Source: Alphaproteobacteria bacterium (GTDB lineage: Bacteria > Pseudomonadota > Alphaproteobacteria > SHVR01). From it: a stretch of DNA of 64,000 nucleotides. Where the stretch lies: the NCBI GenBank assembly GCA_009694185.1, contig SHVR01000010.1, forward strand, positions 1 to 64,000, read 5' to 3'. Positions 48,990 to 58,954 of the stretch are shown piece after piece. The position numbers were made by a program, and so were the translations under genes. The notes beneath the pieces are model-generated. The model was not told the origin of the DNA, made no database searches, and saw only the letters and a program-made list of their open reading frames with translations. The stretch's first letter is position 1. The number at the start of each line of letters is the position of its first letter.

Positions 48990-50201
48990 GTGTCGACGAT
49001 CGCCGCCGCGGCCAAGGCCGCCGCCGCTCCAGGCCCCATCACCATGGAGGTCGGCGAGACCTATCCCGAGATTAGGGAGTCGGTGCGCCGGGTGTGCGCG
49101 CGCTTCCCCGGCGAGTATTGGCGCGAGAAGGACCGCAACCGGCACTATCCGAGCGAGTTCGTGGCGGCACTAACCGAGGCCGGCTTTCTCGCGGTGCTGA
49201 TCCCCGAGGAGTATGGCGGGGCCGGGCTGGGCATTTCGGCCGGTGCCGCCATCCTGGAGGAAGTGAACGTGAGCGGCTGCAACGCCGCCGCCTGCCACGC
49301 CCAGATGTACACCATGGGCACCGTGCTCCGGCACGGCACGGAGCGGCAGAAGCTCGAATATCTGCCCAAGATCGCCGGGGGCAAGTTGCGCCTCCAGGCC
49401 TTCGGCGTGACCGAGCCGACGAGCGGCAGCGACACCCTGTCGCTCAGGACGACGGCGGTGCGCGAAGGCGAGCATTACGTCGTGAACGGCCAGAAGGTGT
49501 GGACCTCGCGCGCCGAGCATTCCGATCTCCTGTTGCTGCTTGCCCGCACGACGCCCAAGGAGCAGGTTGCCAAGCGCACCGACGGTCTCTCGGTTTTCCT
49601 CGTCGACATGCGCGAAGCCAAGGGGGCGGGCCTCACCATCCGGCCGATCCGCGCCATGCTGAACCACAACACCACCGAGCTTTTCTTCGACAATATGCGC
49701 ATCCCGGCCGCGAGCCTGATCGGCGAGGAAGGCCGGGGCTTCCGCTACATCCTCGATGGCATGAACGCCGAGCGCATCCTGGTGGCGGCGGACGCCTTGG
49801 GCGACGCGCGCTGGCACATCAATAAAGCAACCGCCTATGGCAAGGAGCGGGTCGTGTTCGGCCGGCCGATCGGCCAGAACCAGGGCGTGCAGTTCCCGAT
49901 CGCGGCCGCCTATATGGCGACGGAAGCGGCCAGCCTGATGACCCGCAAGGCAGCCGCCCTCTTCGAGGCGGGCGAGCCCTGCGGTGCCGAGGCCAACATG
50001 GCCAAGCACCTGGCGGCCGAAGCCGCCTGGCAGGCGGCCGACACCTGCATGCAGACCTTCGGCGGCTTCGGCTTCGCCGAGGAATATGACGTGGAGCGCA
50101 AGTTCCGCGAGGCGCGCATCTATCGAACGGCGCCCATCTCCAGCAACATGATCCTTTCCTATGTGGCCGAGCATGTGCTCGGCCTGCCGCGCTCCTACTG
50201 A
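48990..50201 (+). CDS. Acyl-CoA dehydrogenase family protein
   Basis: LIPEEYGGAGLG; AFGVTEPTSGSDTLSL; VNGQKVWTSRAEHSD; CMQTFGGFGFAEEYDVERKFREARI. Confidence 0.95.
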   Translation: MSTIAAAAKAAAAPGPITMEVGETYPEIRESVRRVCARFPGEYWREKDRNRHYPSEFVAALTEAGFLAVLIPEEYGGAGLGISAGAAILEEVNVSGCNAAACHAQMYTMGTVLRHGTERQKLEYLPKIAGGKLRLQAFGVTEPTSGSDTLSLRTTAVREGEHYVVNGQKVWTSRAEHSDLLLLLARTTPKEQVAKRTDGLSVFLVDMREAKGAGLTIRPIRAMLNHNTTELFFDNMRIPAASLIGEEGRGFRYILDGMNAERILVAADALGDARWHINKATAYGKERVVFGRPIGQNQGVQFPIAAAYMATEAASLMTRKAAALFEAGEPCGAEANMAKHLAAEAAWQAADTCMQTFGGFGFAEEYDVERKFREARIYRTAPISSNMILSYVAEHVLGLPRSY

Positions 50202-50218
50202 TACGCGAGACGCAAGCC

Positions 50219-51346
50219 ATGCCCGGCGCCCTCGACGGCCTGCTCGTCATCACGCTGGAACAAGCGGTGGCGGCCCCCTTTCTCTCCTGCCGGCTCGCCG
50301 ACGCCGGTGCCCGGGTCGTCAAGATCGAGCGGGCCGAGGGCGACTTCGCCCGCTATTACGACAGCAACGTCATGGGTCAGAGCGCCTATTTCGTCTGGCT
50401 CAATCGCGGCAAGGAGTCGATCGTCCTCGACATCAAGCAGGCGGACGACGCGGCCCTCTTGCACCGCATGCTGGCCAAGGCGGATGTCTGGATCCAGAAC
50501 CTGGCGCCGGGCGCCATGGAGCGCGCGGGCTTCGGCTCGGCCGATCTGCGCCACCGTCACCCCCGCCTGATTACCGTCGACATCAGCGGCTATGGCGAGG
50601 TGGGTCCGCCATACGACAGCATGAAAGCCTATGACTTGCTGGTGCAGGCCGAGAGCGGGATTGCGTCCGTCACCGGCTCGGCGGTGGAGCCGGGACGCAT
50701 CGGCATCTCGGCGACCGACATCGGCACCGGCATGTTTGCCCACGCGGCCGTGCTCCAGGCGCTGTATGGGCGCGAGCAGACCGGCAAGGGTGCCGGCATC
50801 AAGGCCTCGCTGTTCGCTTCCATGGCCGACTGGATGGCGGCACCCCTCCTGTATCACGAGTATGCGGGCAGGGGCTGGCCGCGCATGGCGCTCAGCCATC
50901 CGACCCTGGTGCCCTATGGCGCCTATGCGACCGGCGACGGCAAATTGACCCTGGTCGCCTGCCAGAGCCAGCGCGAATGGGTGCGCTTCTGCGAACATGT
51001 GCTGTTGCGGCCCGAACTCGCCGAGGCGCCGGGCATGGCCGCACCCGCCGAGCGCGCCGCCAACCGCGCACGAGTCGACGCGGCGATCAACGGCGTGCTT
51101 GGGACCTTGAGCCAAGCGGCTTTGCGCGAGCGACTGCGCAAGGCCGACATCGCGTTTGGCGGCGTCAACGGCGTGCCGGAACTCAGCGAACATCCCGCCC
51201 TTCGCCGCATCACCTATGCGACGCCGGCCGGCCCCGTGACACTCTCGGCGCCCGGCGCCTACACCGTCGACGACGATCCGCACTATGGCGCCGTGCCGGC
51301 ACTCGACCAGCACGGCCCCGCGCTACGCAAGGAGTTTGGCGAATGA
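50219..51346 (+). CDS. CaiB/BaiF family CoA-transferase
   Basis: LDGLLVITLEQAVAAPFLSCRLADAGARVVKIERAEGDFARYYD; LNRGKESIVLDIK. Confidence 0.94.
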   Translation: MPGALDGLLVITLEQAVAAPFLSCRLADAGARVVKIERAEGDFARYYDSNVMGQSAYFVWLNRGKESIVLDIKQADDAALLHRMLAKADVWIQNLAPGAMERAGFGSADLRHRHPRLITVDISGYGEVGPPYDSMKAYDLLVQAESGIASVTGSAVEPGRIGISATDIGTGMFAHAAVLQALYGREQTGKGAGIKASLFASMADWMAAPLLYHEYAGRGWPRMALSHPTLVPYGAYATGDGKLTLVACQSQREWVRFCEHVLLRPELAEAPGMAAPAERAANRARVDAAINGVLGTLSQAALRERLRKADIAFGGVNGVPELSEHPALRRITYATPAGPVTLSAPGAYTVDDDPHYGAVPALDQHGPALRKEFGE

Positions 51347-52203
51347 CCCAGGAACTGGACAAGTTGCGCGAGTGGATCGGCCGGAGCGAAGTGGTGGAAG
51401 AGCTGTCCGTGGCGCGGCCGATCCGCGCGATCTTCGCCCTTCTCGACAAGGCCGAGCTGGCCAAGGAGGGCGACCCCATCGGCCCCATGGGCCATTGGTG
51501 CTTCTTCCAGCCGCATGCGCGCGCTTCCGAAATCGGGCCGGACGGCCACCCGAAACGCGGCGGCTTCATGCCGCCGGTGCCCCTCCCCCGCCGCATGTTC
51601 GGGGGTGCGCGCACCACCTACATCAAGCCGCTTCTGATCGGCGAGCGCATGCGCCGCGAGGGCCGCATCACCGACGTCAATATCAAGGGCGGGCGCACGG
51701 GCACGCTGGTGATCTGCACCGTCAAATACAGCTTCTACGGCGAGAGCGGCCTCGCCATGGAAGAAGAGCATGACATTATCTACCGCGACAATCCGCCGCC
51801 GGGTGCAAGCGATGGCAATGTCGGCAAGACCAATCCGGCGCCGAGTGATTATGCCTGGGTCCGGACCGTCACGCCGGAGCCCGTGATGCTGTTCCGCTAT
51901 TCCTCGGCCACCTTCAACGGCCATCGCATCCATTACGACCGGAAATATGTGACCGAGGTGGAGGGCTATCCGGGCCTGATCGTGCACGGGCCGCTGACGG
52001 CCACGTTCCTGCTCGAACTGGCACTCGCCAACAATCCGGGGAAATCCCTCAAGGGCTTCAGCTTCCAGGCACGGGCACCGCTCTTCGACACAGCACCCTT
52101 TCGCGTCGCGGGCAAGCCCGCGGGCAACGGCGAGGCGGCCGAACTCTGGTCGATCACGCCCGAAGGCACCGTTGGCACCGTCGCGACCGCAAATTTCGCG
52201 TGA
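51343..52203 (+). CDS. MaoC-like/FAS1-like dehydratase (mesaconyl-C4-CoA hydratase type)
   Basis: GHWCFFQPHARASEIGPDGHPKRGGFMPPVPLPRRMFGGART; FNGHRIHYDRKYVTEVEGYPGLIVHGPLTA. Confidence 0.85.
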   Translation: MTQELDKLREWIGRSEVVEELSVARPIRAIFALLDKAELAKEGDPIGPMGHWCFFQPHARASEIGPDGHPKRGGFMPPVPLPRRMFGGARTTYIKPLLIGERMRREGRITDVNIKGGRTGTLVICTVKYSFYGESGLAMEEEHDIIYRDNPPPGASDGNVGKTNPAPSDYAWVRTVTPEPVMLFRYSSATFNGHRIHYDRKYVTEVEGYPGLIVHGPLTATFLLELALANNPGKSLKGFSFQARAPLFDTAPFRVAGKPAGNGEAAELWSITPEGTVGTVATANFA

Positions 52204-52709
52204 CCCTGGCCCGACTCGCGGTCCTTCTGGCGTTCGTCGTTGCCTCACCCGCGGCCGCGCGCCCGGGGGATGCGCCGCCGCCCTTGGTGGCGATCCGCCT
52301 CAACCATATTCTCTGCGGTGAGATCAACCGGCGCGGCGAGCCGGCCGGCTTTCATCTGGCGAATGGCGCGGGCATCGGTCATTGCGAGGGCCGGGCTGGC
52401 GCCCGGGTGGCCGAGAAAGGCCCTCCGGACAAATATGGCGTGTATCAGGCGGTGGTCGAGATCCTGGACGAACGCACCGGCCGGTGGCTGCGCAAGGAAG
52501 GTGGCTCCACCATGTTTCCGGCCGCCTGGTCGCCCGCCGATCTCGAGCGGGAGCTGCGCGCCGCCTATGGCCGGGCCTCGGTCAGGCCGGCCGGCGGCGG
52601 CGACCATCGTTTCGAGGGACGCGCGCCCGGCGGCATCCTGATGCGCGGCTTCGTCACCGACGATGGCCGCATCATGACCGCCTTTCCGGTGCGCGAGCGC
52701 CAGCCATGA
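52200..52709 (+). CDS. Exported EndoU-domain ribonuclease-like protein
   Basis: Signal peptide; LNHILCGEINRRGEPAGFHL...YGVYQAVVEILDERTGRWLRKEGGSTMFPAAWSPADLERELRAAY...GILMRGFVTDDGRIMTAFPV matches the bacterial EndoU layout; GTG start overlaps upstream TGA. Confidence 0.8.
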   Translation: MTLARLAVLLAFVVASPAAARPGDAPPPLVAIRLNHILCGEINRRGEPAGFHLANGAGIGHCEGRAGARVAEKGPPDKYGVYQAVVEILDERTGRWLRKEGGSTMFPAAWSPADLERELRAAYGRASVRPAGGGDHRFEGRAPGGILMRGFVTDDGRIMTAFPVRERQP

Positions 52710-53020
52710 TCCGCTTTGAGATCGACCAAGCGGGCGTCTTTCGCGCCACGGGCGAGCCACTGCTCGCCCAGTTCTTCATGGACGAAATCCAAGGCGACCC
52801 GGACCGGCTCGCGCTCTATGAGGACAAGGCCGCAGCCGTCGCGGGCGGCAAAAGCGCAAACTGGCGTGCCACCGGCAACGCCCACCGCGTCGAATTGACA
52901 CTGGCCGGCGCGACCATCGAGGCCCTCCACGGCACGCCACCCCAGCGCGCCCGGCTTTCGCTCGCGGAATTTCGCCAAAGCCTGGCCGCCTGCCGGGAAT
53001 TTCTGGCTCAGGAATCGTAG
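52706..53020 (+). CDS. Small hypothetical protein, candidate immunity partner of EndoU
   Basis: ATGA overlap with EndoU stop; 104 aa, acidic-looking [33 protein letters not shown]... Confidence 0.6.
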   Translation: MIRFEIDQAGVFRATGEPLLAQFFMDEIQGDPDRLALYEDKAAAVAGGKSANWRATGNAHRVELTLAGATIEALHGTPPQRARLSLAEFRQSLAACREFLAQES

Positions 53021-53523
53021 GCGATCAGCGACGTGATCGGCACGTCGAGGCGCGCCCGGCCGTTCAGAAACGAGAGCTCGATGATGCAAGCGACCCCGGC
53101 GACCACGGCGCCAACCTGGCGGAAAAGCGCGATCGACGCGGCAAAGGTGCCGCCGGTCGCCAGCAGATCGTCGACGACGACAACCCGCTGGCCGGGCCTG
53201 ACAGCGTCCTCCTGGATCTCGATGGTGTCGCTGCCATATTCGAGATCGTAACGGAACGGGATGGTGGCGCCGGGCAGCTTGCCGATCTTGCGCACCATGG
53301 TGAAGCCACAGCCCATGGCATAGGCAAGCGGCGCCGACACCAGGAAGCCGCGGGATTCGATGCCGGCCAGTAGATCGGGCCGCAAGGGCTCGATCGCCTG
53401 GCGCAAGGCCTCGACCGCCCGGCGCCAGGCGGGTCCATCCGCCAACAGGGTCGAGATGTCGTAGAAGAGGATGCCCGGCTTTGGGAAGTCGGGGATGGCG
53501 CGGATATGGTCCTTAAAGTTCAC
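53008..53523 (-). CDS. apt: Adenine phosphoribosyltransferase
   Basis: [47 protein letters not shown]. Confidence 0.96.
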   Translation of the reverse strand: MNFKDHIRAIPDFPKPGILFYDISTLLADGPAWRRAVEALRQAIEPLRPDLLAGIESRGFLVSAPLAYAMGCGFTMVRKIGKLPGATIPFRYDLEYGSDTIEIQEDAVRPGQRVVVVDDLLATGGTFAASIALFRQVGAVVAGVACIIELSFLNGRARLDVPITSLIAYDS

Positions 53524-53569
53524 CGGCGTCGGCCTCCCGGGCCAATAGGGGCGAGGCGGCCATCCTGGG

Positions 53570-53585
53570 TTAACGTAGCCTTAAC
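53570..53585 (+). promoter_or_regulatory. CtrA-type box TTAA-N7-TTAAC upstream of the DUF2336 gene
   Basis: TTAA CGTAGCC TTAAC; 83 bp upstream of the ATG at 53668, in the divergent apt/DUF2336 intergenic region. Confidence 0.7.
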
Positions 53586-53667
53586 CCGCAACCCCGATCA
53601 TAGGCCCCAGACCGTATTAGCGTTCTGCCGATGACGGCCGGGCGGATTCGAGAGGAGTCTGGGAGCG

Positions 53668-54798
53668 ATGGCGGAACGGATTACCCCGGCCGATGTGGCG
53701 GAACTGATGGCGAACCCGTCGGTTGAAACGCAGCAACGGATCGCGGCCCAGGTCGCGAGCATGTTCGCGGCCGAGGGTTTCAGCGAGGCCGAGCGGCGGG
53801 TCGCCAAGGATGTGCTGCGCGCGATGGTCAACCGGACCGCCGAGACCGTCCGCCAGGCGCTCTCGCAGCATTTGCGCCTGACGCCGATCCTGCCGCGCGA
53901 CGTGGCGCTCGCGCTCGCCCGCGATGTGGACAGCGTCGCCATGCCGATCCTCGAATCCTCGCCCGCGCTCAACGACGAAGACTTGATCGAAATCCTGCGC
54001 GGTGCCAGTGAAGACCGCCAGGTGGCAATCGCCAAGCGGCCAACCGTATCCGAGACCGTCTCCGAGGCCCTGGTGGACGGGGGCAGCCAACGGGTCGTCA
54101 CCACGCTCGTCAACAATGAAGGTGCCCGCCTCGACGAACAGACGCTGCACAAAGTCGTTCGGGCTTTTCCAGACGACCCGAGTGTGCAAGAGGGCCTCGT
54201 GAAACGCGCCTCGCTCCCGGTCAGCGTGATCGAGCGGCTGATCACCCGCATCTCGGACACCATGCGCGAATATCTGGTGGTCAATCACGCGCTCCCGCCC
54301 GAGCTTGCCGGCGAACTGATCGAGCAGGTTCGCGAGCGCGCCACGATTTCCATGTCGGGCGACTGCCTCGCCGTCGACGAGATGGTGCGCCAGCTCCATG
54401 CCAAGGGCCGCCTGACGCCCTCCATCGTCTTGCGCGCCGCGTGCTCGGGCGACACGGCTTTCTTCGAGGCGGCGATGGCGGCGATGACCGGCCTGCCCAT
54501 GGCGAACGCCCAAATCCTATTGAACGACGCGGGCACAAAGGGCCTCCGCGCCATATTCCAGAAGGCCAAGCTGCCGGAAGGCCTATACCCAATCCTCGAG
54601 ACCGCGGTCGGCGTTGCCCGCGAGACCGGCTATGACGGCGAACCCGGCGACCGGGAGCGCTATCAGCGGCGCATGCTGGAGCGTGTCCTCACCGATCTCG
54701 AGGATATCGAGTCGGACAATATCGAGCATCTGTTATCGCGGCTTGGTCGGCACTATGGCGGCCCCGGCGCCTCGGCTCAGAGCAGCTTGCCCAGATAA
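53668..54798 (+). CDS. DUF2336 domain-containing protein
   Basis: HEAT-like helical repeats; ILESSPALNDEDLIEILRGASEDRQVAIAKRPTVSETVSEALVDGG. Confidence 0.88.
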   Translation: MAERITPADVAELMANPSVETQQRIAAQVASMFAAEGFSEAERRVAKDVLRAMVNRTAETVRQALSQHLRLTPILPRDVALALARDVDSVAMPILESSPALNDEDLIEILRGASEDRQVAIAKRPTVSETVSEALVDGGSQRVVTTLVNNEGARLDEQTLHKVVRAFPDDPSVQEGLVKRASLPVSVIERLITRISDTMREYLVVNHALPPELAGELIEQVRERATISMSGDCLAVDEMVRQLHAKGRLTPSIVLRAACSGDTAFFEAAMAAMTGLPMANAQILLNDAGTKGLRAIFQKAKLPEGLYPILETAVGVARETGYDGEPGDRERYQRRMLERVLTDLEDIESDNIEHLLSRLGRHYGGPGASAQSSLPR

Positions 54799-56132
54799 AG
54801 CGAGAGTGCCGGGTAGAACATCACCAGCAGCAACACGATGCACTGGATGACCATGAAGTCGGCCATGCCGCGGTAGATCGTCGCCAAGCTCCATTGCGGC
54901 GCCACCTGCCTGAGATAATAGGCGGACATGGCCACGGGCGGCGACAGGAACGCGGTTTGCAAATTGACCGCGATCAGGGCGCCGAACCAGATCATCTTAT
55001 CCATCTGGCTCAAATCGTGCAGCGGCAGCTTCACGATCACCGGTAAGAAGATCGGCAGGAACACCAGCACGATCGCCGGCCATTCGAACGGCCAGCCGAG
55101 CAGGAAGATCAGCAGCATCACGACAAATAGGACGACCATCGGCGGGAACGGCAACGCGATCAGCGCGTTGGTGATCACGGTCGCCGTGCCGAACTTGGCA
55201 AAGAGCGCGCCAAACACGTTCGACGCGAGTGCCAGGAACAGCACCATGCTCGACGTGGTCATGGTGGCCATGGCCGCCGTTTTCACCGACGGCCAAGTGA
55301 GCTTGCCATAGAGCGCCGCCAGAATGATGGCGCCGCTGGCGCCGCAGGCCGCCGCCTCGGTCGGCGTCGCGGCACCCGCCAGGATCGAGCCGAGGGTGAA
55401 GCTGATCAGGCCGGCGAGCGGCAATACGCCCAACGCCACCTCGCGCATCTTATCCAAGAGCGAACTGACCCGCTCCTCCTTCGGGACCGGCGGGCCGAGC
55501 TTCGGGTTTATGAGCGAGCGGGCCAATGTATAGGCGATGTACATGGCCGCCAGCAGGAAGCCCGGCCCGAAGGCGGCTGCATAAAGCTTGTTGACCGGCA
55601 CGCCCAGCACCGGTCCCATGACCACCAGCATGACGCTCGGCGGAATGAGAATGCCGAGCGTGCCGCCCGCCGCGATCGCACCCGATGACATGCGCGCGTC
55701 ATAGCCGGACTTCATCATGATGGGCGCGGCCATGATGCCAAGCACGGTCACGGCGGCACCGACAATGCCGGTCGCCATGGCGAACACGGTCGCCGTCAGG
55801 ATCACGGCCAGGTAAAGGGCACCCGGCATGGCCTCGAGGACGGCGCGGAAGGCCCGGAACAGGCGCTCCATCAGGCCCGCCTGCTCGGTCATGTAACCCA
55901 TAAAAATGAACAGCGGCACCGCCGGCAGGATCTCGGACTTCATCAAGTCCCAGATCTGCGCGTCGGAGAGATAGATCACCTGGGCGATGGTGATCCCCGA
56001 ATCGAGGAACGTGGCTATCAGACCGAAGAAAAAGGCCAGGAACAACAGCGTGAAGGAGATCGGGAAGCCGATGAAGATGGCCCCGACCAGCGTGGCCAGC
56101 ATCACGAGGCCAAGAACTTCGGGTGCGTTCAT
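54777..56132 (-). CDS. TRAP transporter large permease subunit
   Basis: DctM-type polytopic protein; AAGGTLGILIPPSVMLVVMGPVLGVPVNKLYAAAFGPGFLLA. Confidence 0.93.
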   Translation of the reverse strand: MNAPEVLGLVMLATLVGAIFIGFPISFTLLFLAFFFGLIATFLDSGITIAQVIYLSDAQIWDLMKSEILPAVPLFIFMGYMTEQAGLMERLFRAFRAVLEAMPGALYLAVILTATVFAMATGIVGAAVTVLGIMAAPIMMKSGYDARMSSGAIAAGGTLGILIPPSVMLVVMGPVLGVPVNKLYAAAFGPGFLLAAMYIAYTLARSLINPKLGPPVPKEERVSSLLDKMREVALGVLPLAGLISFTLGSILAGAATPTEAAACGASGAIILAALYGKLTWPSVKTAAMATMTTSSMVLFLALASNVFGALFAKFGTATVITNALIALPFPPMVVLFVVMLLIFLLGWPFEWPAIVLVFLPIFLPVIVKLPLHDLSQMDKMIWFGALIAVNLQTAFLSPPVAMSAYYLRQVAPQWSLATIYRGMADFMVIQCIVLLLVMFYPALSLYLGKLL

Positions 56133-56680
56133 ATTTCGATCTTCTCGTGCTGGACCAGCACTTCGCCGGTTCGCGCCATGTGCCAAACCTTCAACACTTC
56201 CGATACCCCTTGGATCATCAATAACAAGGCGGTCAACGGGATGGCGCCGCGAAACGGCCAGACGAGCGGCTGCCAGGCGGTATTCGCCGAGTGTTCGTTG
56301 ATGGCCATGCTTTCCAGAAACCGGATGCCGGTAAAGTAGAAGAGCGCCAGCATCGAGGGATAGAACAACACCAGATAGGCGAACAGATCGATGCGCCCCT
56401 TGGTGAAATTGGAGAATTTCTCCCACAGCATGTCGGTGCGGATATGGGCGCCCTTCAGGAGGGCATAGGAGGCACCCAACATGAACATGGTGCCATAGGC
56501 AAACATGGTGACCTCGGAAGCCCATTCCGTGGGCTCGTTGAAGCCGTAACGCGAGACCACTTCATAGGTATTGGCGACGATCAGCGGCAAGCAGGTCCAG
56601 GCGACGAGCTTACCGCTCCAGTCGATAAACGCATCGACGGCGCGAATCACGGCGAGTGCCGATGGTGACGGTCCAGCCAC
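56129..56680 (-). CDS. TRAP transporter small permease subunit
   Basis: DctQ-type four-TM protein; EWASEVTMFAYGTMFMLGASYALLKGAHIRTDMLW; start codon uncertain. Confidence 0.88.
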   Translation of the reverse strand: MAGPSPSALAVIRAVDAFIDWSGKLVAWTCLPLIVANTYEVVSRYGFNEPTEWASEVTMFAYGTMFMLGASYALLKGAHIRTDMLWEKFSNFTKGRIDLFAYLVLFYPSMLALFYFTGIRFLESMAINEHSANTAWQPLVWPFRGAIPLTALLLMIQGVSEVLKVWHMARTGEVLVQHEKIEI

Positions 56681-56744
56681 TGTAGCCCCTCTTGCTTCTT
56701 GGATCGCGAAGACGGCCCCGGCCGCATCCCCCCCCAACCGGCGG

Positions 56745-56780
56745 GGCCGCCGGCCCCCGCCATGACGGGGACCGGCGGCC
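56745..56780 (-). promoter_or_regulatory. Strong GC hairpin in the dctP-dctQ intergenic region
   Basis: GGCCGCCGG (56745-56753) / CCGGCGGCC (56772-56780) perfect arms plus inner CCCC/GGGG pairing; 18 nt past the dctP stop; no U-tract. Confidence 0.6.
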
Positions 56781-56797
56781 AAACGGCGAGTGGTTCG

Positions 56798-57907
56798 TTA
56801 CTTCTTGCCCCAATAATGGTCCGCCGCCGTACTATAGGCGGGGAAATAGATCCGCTTCACCGGCACCGACACGGACGCCCACTTCTTCTGACTCTCGTAG
56901 ACCTCCTTGAAGAACGGATTCTTGGCTGCCTCTTTCTCGGCCACCTTGTCCCACGCCTTCATGAACTCCGTGTTGATTTCCGCCGGCGTCTCGCGGATCT
57001 GGACGGCATGCTTTTCTCTCATTTCCACGACCGCCTCGGCATTCCAACGCTGCCACTGCGCCCACCATTTGAACAGGCTTTCGGTGTTCGCCGCGGTGAC
57101 GATCTCGCGCTGGACGGGCGTCAACCCCTTCCAGACATCGCCGTTGATGAGCAGTTCCGAGATCGAGGTCTGCTCATGCACCGACGGCGCATAATGGAAC
57201 TTCCAGATGGTATGGAAACCGAAGCGCAGATCCTCGATGCCGCCCACCCATTCGGCGCAATCGATGACGCCACGTTCGGCCGCCGGCATGATTTCGCCGC
57301 CGGGCATGTTGACGACGCGCATGCCCATTTCCGAGTAGACCTCGGCGGATATACCCGTCTGGCGGCACTTCATGCCCTTGAAGTCGGCGAGGCTGTTGAT
57401 TTCCTTCTTGAACCAGCCGAGCGCCTGGGGGCTCGCCGGGAAGGCATGCATGACATGGACGTTCGCCTTGAGAATCTCATTATAGAACCTGTTGTAAAGC
57501 TCCTGTCCGCCGCCGTACCAAACCCAGCTCATGAAATCCATATGATCCATGCCGAAAGGGCCCGCCGTGCCGCCACCGAACAGGACGGCGGCTTTGTTCT
57601 TACCCACCCAATAGCCCGCCCAAGCATGACCGCCGTCGACGACCTTCTTGCTGACGGAATCGAGGATTTCGAAAGCCGGCACGACCTGCCCCGCCGGCAT
57701 GGCCTCGATCTTGAGCTGGCCGGCGGTCATCTCGTCGACCCGCTTGGCGAGCATGGTGAGATGCTCGAAGACGGTCTGCGAGGCCGGCCACGCGGCCTGA
57801 ATCTTCAGGACCTTCTGTTGCGCCTCGGCGGGCGGCGACACACCGAACGTGGCCATGGCCAGGGCGAGCGCCGTAGCCGTGGCCAACTTGGAAATCCATG
57901 CCTGCAT
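56798..57907 (-). CDS. TRAP transporter substrate-binding protein DctP
   Basis: Signal peptide; KIQAAWPASQTVFEHLTMLAKRVDEMTAGQLKIEAMPAGQVVPAFEILDSVSKKVVD; GMKCRQTGISAEVYSEMG. Confidence 0.92.
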   Translation of the reverse strand: MQAWISKLATATALALAMATFGVSPPAEAQQKVLKIQAAWPASQTVFEHLTMLAKRVDEMTAGQLKIEAMPAGQVVPAFEILDSVSKKVVDGGHAWAGYWVGKNKAAVLFGGGTAGPFGMDHMDFMSWVWYGGGQELYNRFYNEILKANVHVMHAFPASPQALGWFKKEINSLADFKGMKCRQTGISAEVYSEMGMRVVNMPGGEIMPAAERGVIDCAEWVGGIEDLRFGFHTIWKFHYAPSVHEQTSISELLINGDVWKGLTPVQREIVTAANTESLFKWWAQWQRWNAEAVVEMREKHAVQIRETPAEINTEFMKAWDKVAEKEAAKNPFFKEVYESQKKWASVSVPVKRIYFPAYSTAADHYWGKK

Positions 57908-58067
57908 ACTTGTTTACCTCCCCATGACGAAGCTCGCCCCGACGCAAGCGGGCCTCGCTTCACGACCCGTCTTGTTGGGCCGAAGCTTAGGCTCCGGCCC
58001 CAACTAGTGTCAACAAGCCGGCACGCTCGCCCCGCGCGGGAGGCCTTCGGTCGATCGAGATACCGCC

Positions 58068-58850
58068 TTATTCGCCCTGGTCGTCTTTGCTGCTGTCGAC
58101 CGGAGCCGGTGCGCGGGCGAAGTGGCGCAAGGCAAGCTTGGTTCGGTGTTCGGGATACTTGCCGCCGTCCGCCATGATTCCCTGGAAATAGGTCTTTTCC
58201 CATTTCTTCTTGAGAGCCTCGACCTCCTTGGCCTTCAGGCCCTGGAGGAAACCGGCGCGGCTGGCACTCCAGGCGGCATGGGCTTCCTTGAGGTCTGGAT
58301 CCTGGCCGAGATCGCGGAATTCCGGCTCCGTCCGCTCCAAGAGCCCTCGCTGAACCGGGAAAATATGGCAGATCGGCTCGTCGTTTTCGAAGCGGACCGT
58401 GACACCCGGATGGGTGAACAGCCAGTTCATCGTGAAGGTCGCCGGGGTCCAGTCGGTCTCGACCACGCCGGTGAGCGCCATGATCCCGTCCTTCGGCCGA
58501 TTGACCGGCCCGGTGACATACAGGTCATAGGACGGCTCGGTGCGAAACAGGCCGGTCACATGAAAGGTCAGCACGCCGCTGCCGAAATGGCTGATCGGCA
58601 GGTGTTCATTGTCCTTCGACTTGTCCTCCGGCAGGCCGCGCACCTGAATCGAGGCGAGGCCGACACCCCCGTCCCAGCGGGCTTCGAAGCCACGCGGCGC
58701 CAGGATCTCCCAACCATGGGAGTTGGCGATGACCAGCGGCAGACAGCGGTTGGCGAAGGCTTCCGGGGTGCCATCCATCCACGGGCGGCGCTGCGGCGCC
58801 GGCCGGATTTTCGGCGTGCGACCGCCAAGCGGATAGCAGATCAAGCGCAT
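58068..58850 (-). CDS. DUF6065-like hypothetical protein
   Basis: NRCLPLVIANSHGWEILAPRGFEARWDGG...HFGSGVLTFHVTGLFRTEPSYDLYVTGP. Confidence 0.7.
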   Translation of the reverse strand: MRLICYPLGGRTPKIRPAPQRRPWMDGTPEAFANRCLPLVIANSHGWEILAPRGFEARWDGGVGLASIQVRGLPEDKSKDNEHLPISHFGSGVLTFHVTGLFRTEPSYDLYVTGPVNRPKDGIMALTGVVETDWTPATFTMNWLFTHPGVTVRFENDEPICHIFPVQRGLLERTEPEFRDLGQDPDLKEAHAAWSASRAGFLQGLKAKEVEALKKKWEKTYFQGIMADGGKYPEHRTKLALRHFARAPAPVDSSKDDQGE

Positions 58851-58954
58851 GCCTTGAGTATTAGCATTAGCCCGGCGGCGGCGCCAAGTGCCACGGCAAG
58901 CAGGCTGGACAAGGTGGCACTTGACCCTATGTCGCCTTCCGGGGATTGTCCGCC

